64,000 nt of DNA, from the NCBI GenBank assembly GCA_963920525.1, contig OY986437.1, forward strand, positions 56,120,830-56,184,829. The letters run 5' to 3'. The notes under the pieces were generated by a model. It searched no databases, was not told the origin of the DNA, and saw nothing but the letters and a program-made list of their open reading frames with translations. Source of the stretch: Dichetophora obliterata (taxonomy: Eukaryota > Arthropoda > Insecta > Diptera > Sciomyzidae). A program made the translations under genes and the position numbers. Of the stretch, positions 23,809 through 35,407 are shown piece after piece. The stretch's first letter is position 1. Each line of letters begins with the position of its first letter.

Positions 23809-24229
23809 ATATATTTTGAGCACGGGACTTCATTTGTAACCATGCGATAGATTTTAATTTTAAGGAATAATTTAGGAATTCCAAAAAAATTTCAAAGCAT
23901 GATAGCCAGATAATATAAAAGTAGCAATTGATCACTGACTGTACTATAGTTCAATATTGAAAACTAAAGCCTAGTAAAAAGCTTCTTAAAGAAGCAAAAT
24001 TGAAATTGGATAAGGTTCGAGAGGAAGAAATATACCCATGAATGACTTTATATGAAACAGCTAAAAAAAAATAAAAAAAATTAAAATTTGTATCCAGTGA
24101 CATATTATCAAAGCTTTGTATTTGAACCCATCTTTGTTGGTTAGATTTTTATTAATCTGGTTGTACTTTATGTTGTATTTTTTACAATTTTTTTATGAAA
24201 TTTATCACATTTTCTGTCTACATCCACAG
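23809..24229. other. intron before dpr exon C
   Basis: AT-rich; ends with the pyrimidine tract and acceptor of exon C. Confidence 0.5.
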
Positions 24230-24327
24230 ATTAAAAATTCGTCGTGCCATGCCCAGCGACACCGGAAACTACACGTGTGTGCCAACGATAGCAAAATCCT
24301 CCAGCGTTTATGTGCACGTGATTATCG
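24230..24327 (+). CDS. dpr-family Ig domain, exon C
   Basis: 98-nt exon after a 9.4-kb intron. The acceptor CATCCACAG ends at 24229 and the donor GTGAGTA starts at 24328. Its first base completes the Arg codon of exon B; it then reads LKIRRAMPSDTGNYTCVPTI and AKSSSVYVHVII. It carries the DxGxYxC motif with the second Ig cysteine, 65 residues after the first, a normal Ig spacing. This is the end of Dpr Ig domain 2. The last base starts a Gly codon that would continue in a downstream exon. If the donor is not used, translation runs G-E-Y-R and stops at 24339-24341, so a truncated form lacking any membrane anchor is possible. No clear homologue of a Dpr C-terminal exon was found after this point. 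Confidence 0.9.
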
Positions 24328-25533
24328 GTGAGTACCGTTAAGCTATGGAAACCACTAAAGAAGTGTATCAACCATTTTTTTTTTGTGTGTGTTTTTTGTT
24401 AAGCTTTTATGTTCAAGCGGCACGCAAGCGGATCCATACAAACATACTGACACATATTTTTTATTCTAGCTTGACATACCAACATCATACACAGACATAT
24501 AGCTATGAGTATAAATATAGATATGTATACAGCGAGCGAAAGCTTAACGCGTGACTAAAAATGGAGTCCATTAAATATTTTCATATTTACACGGTTTTGC
24601 TGCTGCTTTTATAACGTTTTCAGCACACAAACACGCTAACACACTAACACAGTGATACCAATACTAACAAGCACAAACACAAAGTTGTTGTCAGCAATAA
24701 AGCAGTTTATAGCGGATGCTGCTTGTTAGCGCCCAACATAAAGTTGTTTGAGTTTTTTAATAGTTTTTCCCACCAGCAACTCCTACGATAACTACGTTGC
24801 GCACTTATTCTACTACTTTTACTACCACACTTTTTATTTTCGTGTTGTTTTTGTCTTTTTTTAATATTATTTTTTTATATTTTAATGCTGCAAATTCACA
24901 TGCAACGCTATAATCAGCACTCTTTGCTGCAGTCATAAAAGACGTAGTAGAGAAGCAGCAACTGCTGCAAAGTTTGTTGACTGTGTCTCGTGCTCTTTTC
25001 CAGACGGCACTGGAGTGATTGTGTGTATGTGTGTGTGTGTGTGGTTTTACGCCTAAAGTGTAGAAAATTTCTTTTGCATAAATTCGTCAAAATTTTAAGC
25101 GCTCATTCGTCAGTTATTGTAATGGCTTAAAAAGTGTTACGACAACAAAGCGTGCGTGGGGCGTGTTAAAATCTTGTTTTTATAAAAATTTCGGTTTCGC
25201 GCTTTAGCACAGCAAACTTTTATTTGCATCATGAATATGAAAATCGTATTCAAATGATAATATTGGGTAATAACTCGTAGTTGGAAGTAAAAGCTCCGGG
25301 TAGTAAAAACAGTTACAACATGAGGATTTTATTTAAAGGTACCTCAAAAGACGACTAATGTTATTCGGAAGTGAATTTTTTTCCGAAAATATTAGTGAAA
25401 AATTAACGAATATCTTTTATGACTTCAGATAGGATTGAGATTTATTTTTTTTTTTATGAAATGATTATTTTGTTCATGAATTTTAAGAAAAACACTTTTA
25501 AAAAATAATGTAAAAAAAAAACGAAAAGAAAAT
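24328..25533. other. sequence downstream of dpr exon C
   Basis: No further exon recognised. Contains CA-rich runs (24600-24680) and a (GT)n tract at about 25018-25044. If exon C can be terminal, its 3' UTR would start at 24342. Confidence 0.45.
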
Positions 25534-25541
25534 GTCTAGGT

Positions 25542-26569
25542 TAGGGTGTCCCAAAAAATATTTTTTTCGAATTTTATATGATTTTTTACAAACCGACCCA
25601 GAAGAATGGAAAAGCAACATACCGTTTCAGGAAGCAAAGGACATTATTCAACAATTGCAAGTTCTAAATGATGTTACAGAACGTGGTGTTGCCTTGGCAA
25701 GCAGTAACATCAGTCTCAAAACTTCTGAAACAGACTTTCAAAATCTTTTGCAAGGCATAGAGCGACATCGTAAGGAAAATATATGATTTTTTAACCAAAA
25801 GCAAAGATTTTTCTTATATTTTATTTTTGATTTTTTTGTGGATTCGGTGGTAACCTGCGGAAAGAATACGTTTTTATTTTCGACTTCCTCGACTAGCTGA
25901 TTATTAGAGTAGGTTTTTGGACGCTCTTCGAAATGGTGTATTTGTCTGTTTTTATGTAAATTGAAAAATACACGTCTCATTTTTAACAAAGGCAAATTAA
26001 CTGTAAAATGAAGGTCCCAAATAATGCACTATATTTTGTTGAATCAAATAAAATGCCTTGTTAAAATTCGAAAAATTTTCAGGCAACGAAAAAGTTTTAA
26101 AGGCATTTACTTTGAAATGGCTGGAGTAATATCAACAATATTTATTTTTAAATTGCTTAGAATTTTACCATTATTCAAACTGCATCTCTACATTTTTCAT
26201 TTTGATGGAATTTTTAAAAGTTATAAAGCGTTTATTAAAAAATTTACGCAAATTTTACGAAAAAATGCAATATGTGACACCCAAATGACATTAAAATTTG
26301 CCAAAACTTCTAATTTATGTACATTAAAGTAAAGTTTGGACATTTGTCTTTTGAAATGACGACTCAAAGACTAAGAAAAGGTCTGTTATTGACCAACTTG
26401 TGCTTGGTGTTCGAAAAATCTCCGAAAAACCTTATTTTTAGGGAAAAAACGATTAGCGCCACCACTAAACCTCTTCCAAAAAATCTGCAAAAAATCTCAA
26501 AAATACTTGACCTCATAAGCTTTCAAAAAAAGCTTAAGCAAAAAAAAAATTATTTTTTGGGACACCCTA
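25542..26569. mobile_element. hAT-like element, TAGGGTGTCCC termini
   Basis: 1028 bp with inverted ends TAGGGTGTCCCAAAAAATA and a perfect 8-bp TSD GTCTAGGT (25534-25541, 26570-26577). A coding remnant lies at the left end (next entry). The TSD length and TAGGG start fit the hAT superfamily. Confidence 0.8.
25552..25786 (+). pseudogene. C-terminal remnant of a transposon protein
   Basis: The reading frame enters from the left terminal repeat and includes DPEEWKSNIPFQEAKDIIQQ, then LNDVTERGVALASSN and ends IERHRKENI. I recall the tail pattern (DPxxW...VxNDxAERGVALI...QxVExHRKxxP) from numerous uncharacterised, repeat-encoded arthropod proteins. The N-terminal bulk is missing, so the element is internally deleted. 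The encoded function is unknown. Confidence 0.45.
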
Positions 26570-26689
26570 GTCTAGGTATATCACTTTTTTAAAATACGGA
26601 TGTGTAACGAAGTCTATGGGATGAGGGACAAAAATAGAAGGAATCATCGTAGGTATATAAAACTCAGCATGTGTCATTATTTCATACAA

Positions 26690-27245
26690 ATAAAACGCCA
26701 CACAAATTTTCATTAAGATCGAACACGCTCTTCTCCCACCTCCCATACAAACTTAACAATAAAAGTGCAATATCTCGAGTTGTAGAAATTGTAAAAACCA
26801 AATTAACTAATTTTTTATTGACTGAATACACAAAATGACCATTTAAAAATTTTATTAATATTTGCCACGCCCTTCACCCACGTTCCACATAAAATGAAAA
26901 ATAAAAGTGCAACGTCTCGAGTTGTAAAATCTAATAGAAAAAAAAAATTTTATTATTTTTTATTAATTTCCTTCACATAATTATAATATAACATTTTCAT
27001 CTAAATCTGCCACGCCCTATGCTCACCACCCATACAAAAATTAGAATAAAAGTGCAATATCTCGAGTTGTAAAAAGTGTTGGAAAGGAAATTAACTGTTT
27101 TTTTATTAACTACATTCATTCAGTGCATAATTATCATATAAAAATCTCATCAAGATATGCCACGCCCTTTGCCCACCTCTCTTAAAAAATTAAGAATAAA
27201 AGCTCAATATCGCCAGTTGTAGAAAATATAAGACTTAATTATTAC
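26690..27245. repeat. about 145-bp tandem array
   Basis: Four units; CTCGAGTTGTA or its variant recurs at about 26774, 26916, 27061 and 27211 (periods 142-150). Each unit has GCCACGCCCT-type and AATAAAAGTGCAATAT motifs. The array resumes at 28411-28450, after a retrotransposon. Confidence 0.75.
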
Positions 27246-27253
27246 ATAATTAC

Positions 27254-28405
27254 AAACAGCAGTTCCTCAAGGTGGCCACCTTGGTCCACTTCTGTTTATT
27301 TTAGCCATAATGATGTAACCCACATCATCAAACACTCTCATCTACTTATCTATGCAGATGACATGAAAATATACAGAACAATAGATGCTAAAGACAATTC
27401 AGATCTGCTCCAGTCTGATTTGAAATCCTTTGAAAATTGGTGTTCTAAAAATAATATGTTTCTAAATCCAGATAAATGCCAAACTATGACCTTTTCGCGA
27501 AAAAGGAATAATTTAATTTTTGATTATAAGATCAAAGATGCTGCTTTAAGTCGTGTAGATGCTGTCAAAGATCTTGGTATATGCATGGATTCTAAGCTAT
27601 CGTTTAACGTTCATATTGATTACATTTGTAAAAAAGCATCTTCTATGCTCGGGTTTATGAAATGCTGGGCCAAAAAATTTAATAGTATGATCACAACTAC
27701 AACGCTGTATTATGCGATTGTGCGACCTCACTTAGAGTATGCAAGTCAATTTTGGTCCCCAAGTTACAATGTACATATTGAACGCATAGAGAGAATCCAA
27801 AAACGTTTTGTTCGGTTTGCTTTAAGGGGCTTAAGTGCAACTGACACTTTAAACCTTCCTTCTTATGAGGATTGTTTAAAACTATGAAAAATGCAATCTT
27901 TGAATGAGAGAAGGAAGTCTGCAGATATCGTCTATTTACACCAACTCATAACTGCTGTATTCGACTCACCAGAACTGCTAACTCTTATAAATTTTAACAC
28001 TAACTGTAGAAGCAGTAGAAATGCTAACAATTTTATTCATTTAGAACAAATTATATGGCTACTGCTCCTTTGCATCGCATGAGTACCTTTGTTAACAACT
28101 GCAGCTTTTTTGCTGTTAACTTATCGAAAGGTCAACTCAAAAGTAGATTGAAAACTATTGTATGTTTAGATCTATGTAAACGCATGGTTAGTTGTTATGT
28201 CTTGTGTTGTCCCTGATCCCAACCCATATTATGGTGGGTAAATTTTTCTCACTTTAGATTGTTTTGGACCACTCTTATCGATATCATTGAGATATTCTAA
28301 TGTTATTTGGGCTGGTTCTTAAGATGATCTAATGCGGAGAATGTGCAAAAAAGCTGTAGTATCTGAACTCTATTGTTATTGCATGTAAAAAAAAACAAAA
28401 AAATA
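27254..28405 (+). pseudogene. 5'-truncated non-LTR retrotransposon (CR1/jockey type)
   Basis: Starts within the reverse-transcriptase palm: VPQGGHLGPLLF at 27264, one frameshift, then YADDMKIY with the catalytic pair at 27354. The thumb follows to 27887 (NMFLNPDKCQTM, VKDLGICMDSKLSF, PHLEYASQFWSPSY), a stop, and C-terminal pieces to about 28170 (PLHRMSTFVNNCSFF). It ends in an A-rich tail (28387-28405). It interrupts the 145-bp tandem array. Reverse transcriptase would copy the element RNA at the target site; this copy is dead. Confidence 0.85.
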
Positions 28406-28410
28406 TTTTA

Positions 28411-28450
28411 TTCAGATTGGCCACGTCCTTCACCTGCCTCCCACACAAAA
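28411..28450. repeat. remnant of the 145-bp tandem array
   Basis: GGCCACGTCCTTCACCTGCC and ACAAAACTTAATGAAG continue the unit pattern of 26690-27245 on the far side of the retrotransposon. Confidence 0.65.
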
Positions 28451-28975
28451 CTTAATGAAGTTTATTAATTAAGAAATATTTTTATTTCAATACATGGCTT
28501 TGTTTAAATTTTACAAAAATCTTAACAATGAAATAAAATAACAGAGAAAATTATGGACTGTCATCACAATAATTCGTTGAGTTAGTCGAAACAAAGACAG
28601 AGAAATCGAGAGTAGAAATGAAATCAATTTTGTCATCACTCGTATCATGATCTTCATTTAAAATTAATTCATTTCATTGATTTCATTTTTTTTATTTTGT
28701 TTTTTCTATATATTTTTCTAAGAAAAGATATAAAAAGATCTGATGAAAGCAGTAGCCCACGAAATAGATCTATATTGCATAGGTCTCAAAAGTTTTAGCG
28801 GGCATGACTTAAGCTAATTTTTCCAAACTCTTTATGACTAGCTTTTAAAGCAATACAATTAATATTTTTACATATTTAAGCCTTAAACCTTCACTACAAT
28901 TCTTGCCCACGGGGATCTTAATGGTCGAAAATTACAGCGTAAAATTAGGGAGAGTAAATTGTAACCAAACTTAAT
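28451..28975. other. no gene seen
   Basis: AT-rich, no recognised element ends. Confidence 0.4.
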
Positions 28976-29288
28976 CAGCCCTATCACTGAGTTTCATCGT
29001 AGAAATTACGAAAAAGGTATAACTGAGTTCATTCTTAGCGTCATTCGTAGATTTTTGATGTAATTTTTTACGAAGTGTTTTGGTTGTCGGGGAAAAAGTT
29101 TGAAATAAAATTCAGAAAGAATAACCACTTTCACTGTATGCATTTTTATCAAAATTTTCTCCGACAATCAAAACACGTCGTAACAAATTACTTCAAAAAT
29201 CTTCGAAAAGTGCTGCGAATGAACTCAGTGATACTTTTTTCGTAGTTTCTACGATATCGTACTACGGCGGGACTAAATGATAGGGCTG
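28976..29288. mobile_element. 313-bp CAGCCCTATC-ended MITE
   Basis: Long imperfect inverted arms: CAGCCCTATCACTGAG at the left, complement CAGCCCTATCATTTAG at the right. Further inside, ACGAAAAAGGTATAACTGAG pairs with a close match. Same terminal ten bases as the element at 6817. Confidence 0.75.
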
Positions 29289-29577
29289 CATAATTCTAGT
29301 GAGTGTTGTAATGAAAGCCCTAACAAATAATTTAATATGAATAACGATGAAATCAGATGCATATAACTCTAAATATCGCACTGGCTGAAAACGACTTTTT
29401 TTCTACACTATTTAGCAAGAAAAAGATGCATAAATATTAGAAAAAATTTAATTTTTAGGATATTGATTTTTGCTTTTTTTTCGTAAAAAAATGTCAGGAA
29501 ACCTGTCTTTTTTTATTTTAAATGTGGAATTTCACCTTGTCATGTAATTTTTGGAACACAATTGATGCTCAATTTCG

Positions 29578-29865
29578 TGAAAAGTGGTCACAAAATCCTT
29601 ATTAGAAAGAAGTCTGAGACCAAATTTTTAGAATTTTGTGAGAAACGCATATTTTGAGACATACTTAAAAATAAAAAAATACCAATTTATCGGCTTCCCA
29701 AATTTTAAAAATGTGTTTATAAAAAATTTGTTATTTTTTAACATAAATTTGCGCATTTTCGTCAAAACATGCTTAAGAAAAGTGGTCATAAAATCCTTAT
29801 AGGTAATGTATTCTTAGACCAAATTTTAGAAATGTATTAACAAAGGTATGTTTTAAGACCAACTT
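29578..29865. repeat. two-unit imperfect direct repeat
   Basis: GAAAAGTGGTCACAAAATCC (29578) recurs as GAAAAGTGGTCATAAAATCC (29777), each followed by TTAGACCAAATTT-like sequence. The period is about 199 bp. Confidence 0.6.
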
Positions 29866-30253
29866 TACAGTAAAAAAAACAAAAATATTTTTATTCTTTA
29901 ACTGTATATAAAAACGTTGCTTTTTTTATTTCCAATACCTTTTTTTTATATTAACATTGTTATATTCGATTTTTAAAGATATGTCTTTTAGCAAGAACTT
30001 GTAAAGTATATTTTTGCTAAATTTTCGTATATGAATTTTACTAAAATTTTTGGTATTTTGGAAAATATTCAGTACAAAACTAAAAGCATGATATTTCGTA
30101 AAATTTTCAAGGCGGCATATAAAGACCATAACTACCACAAATGGAAATATTTCAAATAATTCTTTAAGATTCCAATAATTAAGACTCCTAACTATAAAAA
30201 ATTAAGATTTTTTTTCCACACCTATTATTGTCCACCTTGTTACACTGTGTAGT
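29866..30253. other. no gene seen
   Basis: AT-rich, no coding recognised. Confidence 0.35.
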
Positions 30254-30261
30254 ATGTACAC

Positions 30262-32180
30262 TAGGGTGGTCCTTATTTTAGAAATTGTTAAGCACCCTAT
30301 TTTTTTGTTCCTTAGCGTCTAAAAATGAGTCCCTAACTTTTTTTTTTTGCAACTACAATAACACGTGCTCGGAGCTTGAAGTTTACACAGAGGCAATGCA
30401 ACTAAATGAGAGTATCGATCCACAATTTTTTGAAATTCACATTCTCAGGGATCTCAACAGTTGCATAGAGTGGTCAAGATCTCTCAATAAAATTTAGGAA
30501 AAATAGGATGTTTTTCCCTCCCGCAAGGACAAAGTTGTTTTTAAGGAAACCGTAAAAAAATAACGATCTCAAAATGCTTCGCTTTTTTAAGAAAAACAAC
30601 ATATATCTTAAAGCAAAAGTAAATAAAGACTTTCACTAACAATATTTTGTCAAACAAGATGCCACTCTGGATTTTTATACATACCCTGCAGTGTAAGACT
30701 AGTCAGCATTAAAACATGAGTAGTATTTATACTAGTCAAAACAAACTAGTTTATATTTTGTCACGATTTACTAGTTACAAAAGTAGTTTAAACCCAACTA
30801 GTTTTTGTCAAGTCACATTAAACTAGTTGTAAAACTAGCCAAAATCAAACTATACTACATATTATCAAAATCAACCAGTTCCAAAACCAGTTGGAGCTGG
30901 GTACCCCATTGGAACAAACTAATAATAAACAAATTAAAACATATAAAAACTAATTTAAAAACATGTAGTTGATAAATTATCTTGAATTATATTAATGCGA
31001 CATATACTCTCATTTTTAAATGTTTTTATTGCAACTTTGTAGTAGATTAGAACTTAGTTTATATATACCATAAACATGGTATTTCATCAAATAGCTTTAA
31101 CTTTAGCCTTTAGCTGATATTTTGTTGTAAAAATATATGTTCTTTGAACCTATGAACTATTGAAAAAATATGAACCTATGAACTAGTTTTAATTCGATAA
31201 TTACTGTATTGGTTAAAAACTAGTTACAACCCAACTAGAATTTTACTTTACATAAAAAATGAGTTGTTAACTAGTTAAAACCTTATCTATAGTAAGACAA
31301 TTGTCTTTTCCAATGACATCACCACGTAAAAAATACCAGTCGGTTCTATGAGAATAGGACATAAATCGAACTAGTTGTTGGATATTTCCAACTAGTTGTT
31401 GACTGGTATAAATCTAGTTGATTACACTGCAGGGTAGTGTCCAGTGGGAAGGATATTCGAATCCAAAGTACACTCGAGATAGCACAGAATTTTGGATTGT
31501 TAACTGATTGTCTTAATTTTGGTGGTATTGATTATAGTGTTAACGTTTTTCTTAAATTTGGCGAAATAATAATATGCACATTTTTCGCATATGTATTTTC
31601 TTACATAAATGCAATTTTTTAACTTTTTCAAATAAATTAATGCCAAGTTTTATATCTCGGGCATCAGAAGTGGTACCGAAGATAATTTTCTCAGTTTTGA
31701 TTCTGCAAGTATTTCTGCACAAAACAAAATTGTGTTTAATTACCTTTCTAACGGTGTTTGAAACTTAAAATTCGGTTAAGAAGTGATTCAGATATGAATT
31801 CTGGTAAAAATCAATTTTCGACGTTTTTTTCGATTTTTGCCAATTTTGTGAACCCTGTAACTCCACCAAAAATAACTCCAGCATTTTTTCCTTTAAATGG
31901 AGTTTTCTATTTCCTTCTGTGATGCTCCCTGCAAAATTTCACACAAATCGGAGATGTTCATTCCGTAACGCCGGTACATCCAAAATGGAATTGCTGTTTT
32001 ATCTTTTTTATCATATGTAGTAGAAAATTTCTTAAATTTCTACCTAGCGGCACGTGTTAATAAAGTCCAATTTCTTTGAAACTTTTTTTATGCGTTTCTT
32101 ATATAAAAGAACAAAATAAAAGGGTTCTCAAAAAAACAAACAAAATTTTTTTTTTCTCCATACAAATAAAGACCAGTCTA
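30262..32180. mobile_element. hAT-like element with TAGGGTGG end and 8-bp TSD
   Basis: The left end TAGGGTGGTCCTTATTT matches the complement of the right end (TAGACTGGTCTTTATTT). A perfect TSD ATGTACAC flanks it (30254-30261, 32181-32188). Small ORFs (30285-30497, 31437-31768) are not recognisable as transposase. A second element is nested at 30684-31434. Its end sequence is close to those of the elements at 2657 and 25542. Confidence 0.8.
30684..31434. mobile_element. CCCTGCAGTGTAA-ended element packed with ACTAGT
   Basis: 751 bp with perfect 13-bp inverted ends CCCTGCAGTGTAA and TA on both flanks. The interior contains at least ten copies of the palindrome ACTAGT, often as AACTAGTT. Non-coding. 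It interrupts the surrounding hAT-like element and is younger. Confidence 0.8.
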
Positions 32181-32188
32181 ATGTACAC

Positions 32189-32958
32189 CCAAAAAAAAAA
32201 TGTTGTAACATTAAAAAAATGTGTATGCCTATTTAAAAAAATCTTTTATTTTAGACTCCAAAAAGATAGCTTTTTAATGTAACAAGATAAAATTATTATA
32301 GTTCTAAAATTAAAAATAATGTTGTAATTATGAAAAGACAAAATTATGTGGACAAATGTGTATTGTCTTAAATGTCTTATCTTCCTGATAACAAGATCAA
32401 CAGGTTAAATGAAAATTTTTCATGTTAATATGAAAATAGTACGTATTCACATTTGAAAAAATCAATGTTGATGTAAAAATCTTTGTTGTAAATATAAAAT
32501 TACTCAGTGTTACTTAATATACACTTGTGGTTAATATAACAAACATATGGTTCCGATTTAAAAACAATTTTCTTTAGAATAAAGAAATTATATACAGCAG
32601 TGTGAAAAAAAATTTCCTCTTAAATAAATCATACAAAATTTGTTGATCAGTGAGAGACAGAGTTTGTTAATTACAAGTAAGTACATTGATTTTATTTAAT
32701 GACTGAAGTAACAATAATATTTGTTGAGCTACTAAACATATTTTTCCTTAAATATATGCTAATTTAGTTATTAATTCAATGGCAATTAAGGGAAATCGCT
32801 TATAATAAAAACAAAAGAATTTTTAATTTTGACAAATTCATTGTTACTTGAAATAACAAGTGCAAGGCATAAAGTAATATGACGTTTATTTTCCTATAAA
32901 CTGAATTTACGAAAAAGGATCAAATTGCAAAAGAAACTGGAAAAAATAAAAAAGAAAA
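32189..32958. other. AT-rich, no gene seen
   Basis: Frequent T/A runs; no recognised element. Confidence 0.4.
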
Positions 32959-34542
32959 GAAACTAAAGTAAAACAGAAATACAACAACAAATGTGGCATT
33001 ATGAAATTAAGGGAAAAAATGAGAAATTGAAGCTTCAAAATCTCATCGCCCCGATGGTGCAGTGCGTCTACGCGCTTGCACGGGCAATCACAAAGATTTC
33101 TGATGACGCGTTTAGCACGCAGAAATTGTACAATAAAATCAATTTGCTAGTGGTTTTTTTCCTTTCATATTGAAAAAACTTTGTTGTTGTTGTTGTTTCT
33201 TTAGAAAAATTCGTTAGAACAATTAATTGTTTCTAACTTTGACCTTAAGCTCGATAAACGATTTTAAACTGTCAAACAACTAGAATTTGTATTTAAAATC
33301 AAGTATGATTTAAACTATCAAACATTTAGAATTTGTATTTAAATCATATAAAGTCAACATAATAAACATAGAGGTCATTTAGGAAAAAACTTTAATCAAA
33401 TGGTAGAGCTCGACCAAACGGAAACAGCTGAAAAACAAAATCAGCAAAAATTCTAAAAACAACTTCAGTAAACATGCTTTGTTAGTGCAGAATTCCAGCA
33501 GGCTGTTGGACTACATATAATATAGGCATAGAAACTAAAGTAAAACAGAAATACAACAACAAATGTGGCATTATGAAATTAAGGGAAAAAATGAGAAATT
33601 GAAGCTTCAAAATCTCATCGCCCCGATGGTGCAGTGCGTCTACGCGCTTGCACGGGCAATCACAAAGATTTCTGATGACGCGTTTAGCACGCAGAAATTG
33701 TACAATAAAATCAATTTGCTAGTGGTTTTTTTCCTTTCATATTGAAAAAACTTTGTTGTTGTTGTTGTTTCTTTAGAAAAATTCGTTAGAACAATTAATT
33801 GTTTCTAACTTTGACCTTAAGCTCGATAAACGATTTTAAACTGTCAAACAACTAGAATTTGTATTTAAAATCAAGTATGATTTAAACTATCAAACATTTA
33901 GAATTTGTATTTAAATCATATAAAGTCAACATAATAAACATAGAGGTCATTTAGGAAAAAACTTTAATCAAATGGTAGAGCTCGACCAAACGGAAACAGC
34001 TGAAAAACAAAATCAGCAAAAATTCTAAAAACAACTTCAGTAAACATGCTTTGTTAGTGCAGAATTCCAGCAGGCTGTTGGACTACATATAATATAGGCA
34101 TAGAAACTAAAGTAAAACAGAAATACAACAACAAATGTGGCATTATGAAATTAAGGGAAAAAATGAGAAATTGAAGCTTCAAAATCTCATCGCCCCGATG
34201 GTGCAGTGCGTCTACGCGCTTGCACGGGCAATCACAAAGATTTCTGATGACGCGTTTAGCACGCAGAAATTGTACAATAAAATCAATTTGCTAGTGGTTT
34301 TTTTCCTTTCATATTGAAAAAACTTTGTTGTTGTTGTTGTTTCTTTAGAAAAATTCGTTAGAACAATTAATTGTTTCTAACTTTGACCTTAAGCTCGATA
34401 AACGATTTTAAACTGTCAAACAACTAGAATTTGTATTTAAAATCAAGTATGATTTAAACTATCAAACATTTAGAATTTGTATTTAAATCATATAAAGTCA
34501 ACATAATAAACATAGAGGTCATTTAGGAAAAAACTTTAATAA
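32959..34542 (+). repeat. 572-bp tandem repeat, 2.8 identical copies
   Basis: Units start at 32959, 33531 and 34103. The third stops after about 440 bp at 34542. No differences were noticed between copies. Each contains the same 60-codon ORF (32991, 33563, 34135; starts MWHYEIKGKNEKLKLQ), a tRNA-A-box-like GATGGTGCAGTGCG without a B box, a (GTT)n run, and TTAGAACAATTAATTGTTTCTAA. The first 440 bp look like one element; the remaining 132 bp look like flanking DNA copied with it. The ORF has no recognisable domain. Confidence 0.9.
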
Positions 34543-35407
34543 AAAAGAAACTTATATATAGCAGAATATTTTCAGATTTTCGCGACTTCAGCACTTCCTT
34601 GTGACCCTGGGACTACACTTTGTAAATCTTAATAAAATTGGCAAAGGATAATCAAGAAGATAAAAATAGTAAATACGTATTTAATTGAAAATTAATTATA
34701 TTTAGGGCTTACATTTTCCATGAACCCTAAAAAAAGATTTTTAATTATACAAATTGTATGGAAAAACTGAAATCAAAAAGCGCTACCTCTTAACTTTAAC
34801 TGATTTTTTTTAAAACTCATAGAGTTGGGTCCTAAGAAAGAGTTTAAGCTGCAAAAATTAAACTAGATTCTGTAAAAAACCATCCTAATATGAATATATA
34901 TATATAAATAATAACTTAACTTAATTATTAATTATATGTGTTAATAATTTAATTTTCGGATACGGTTTATCTCTTTTAGTTGTTTTAGAAAAGGATTACT
35001 TTTGAATAAACTGCCACTCAGCTTCACAGGGAATAGGATTGTTTAAATTAAAAACAAAACAGATTTTAAAGTATATGTCTACAGCTGATAATATACTGAA
35101 CATTTTGTATTGAATCCTATCAAAATAAAATACAGCCTCCTGTAGATTTAACATCTCACCAATAACAATTACGAATGGTTGAATAGATTTGCCTACTACT
35201 GGCAAATGTTGGAGTCGATCATCCATAGCGCTAACGGTCGGTGTTACATATATAAAAGAATTCTGGGAGTCTTTGATTGTGAATTAAGTACTGTTTTTTT
35301 TGCACATGTTTTTTGGAAAAATTCACCAAATGTCCATGAATAGCCAGGAACAATCCTATGTATATTTTCCATCAGTTAAGAGAGAAAGAATTAAAATTAA
35401 ATTGGAA
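34543..35407. other. no gene seen
   Basis: AT-rich. A 76-codon minus ORF (34996-35226) has no recognised domain. Confidence 0.4.

Noticed and set aside
33046..33130. tRNA-like A box in each 572-bp unit
   Set aside because: No B box at the expected distance.
32991..34317. Three 60-codon ORFs as a gene family
   Set aside because: They are copies of the same tandem DNA; no domain and no independent evidence of selection.
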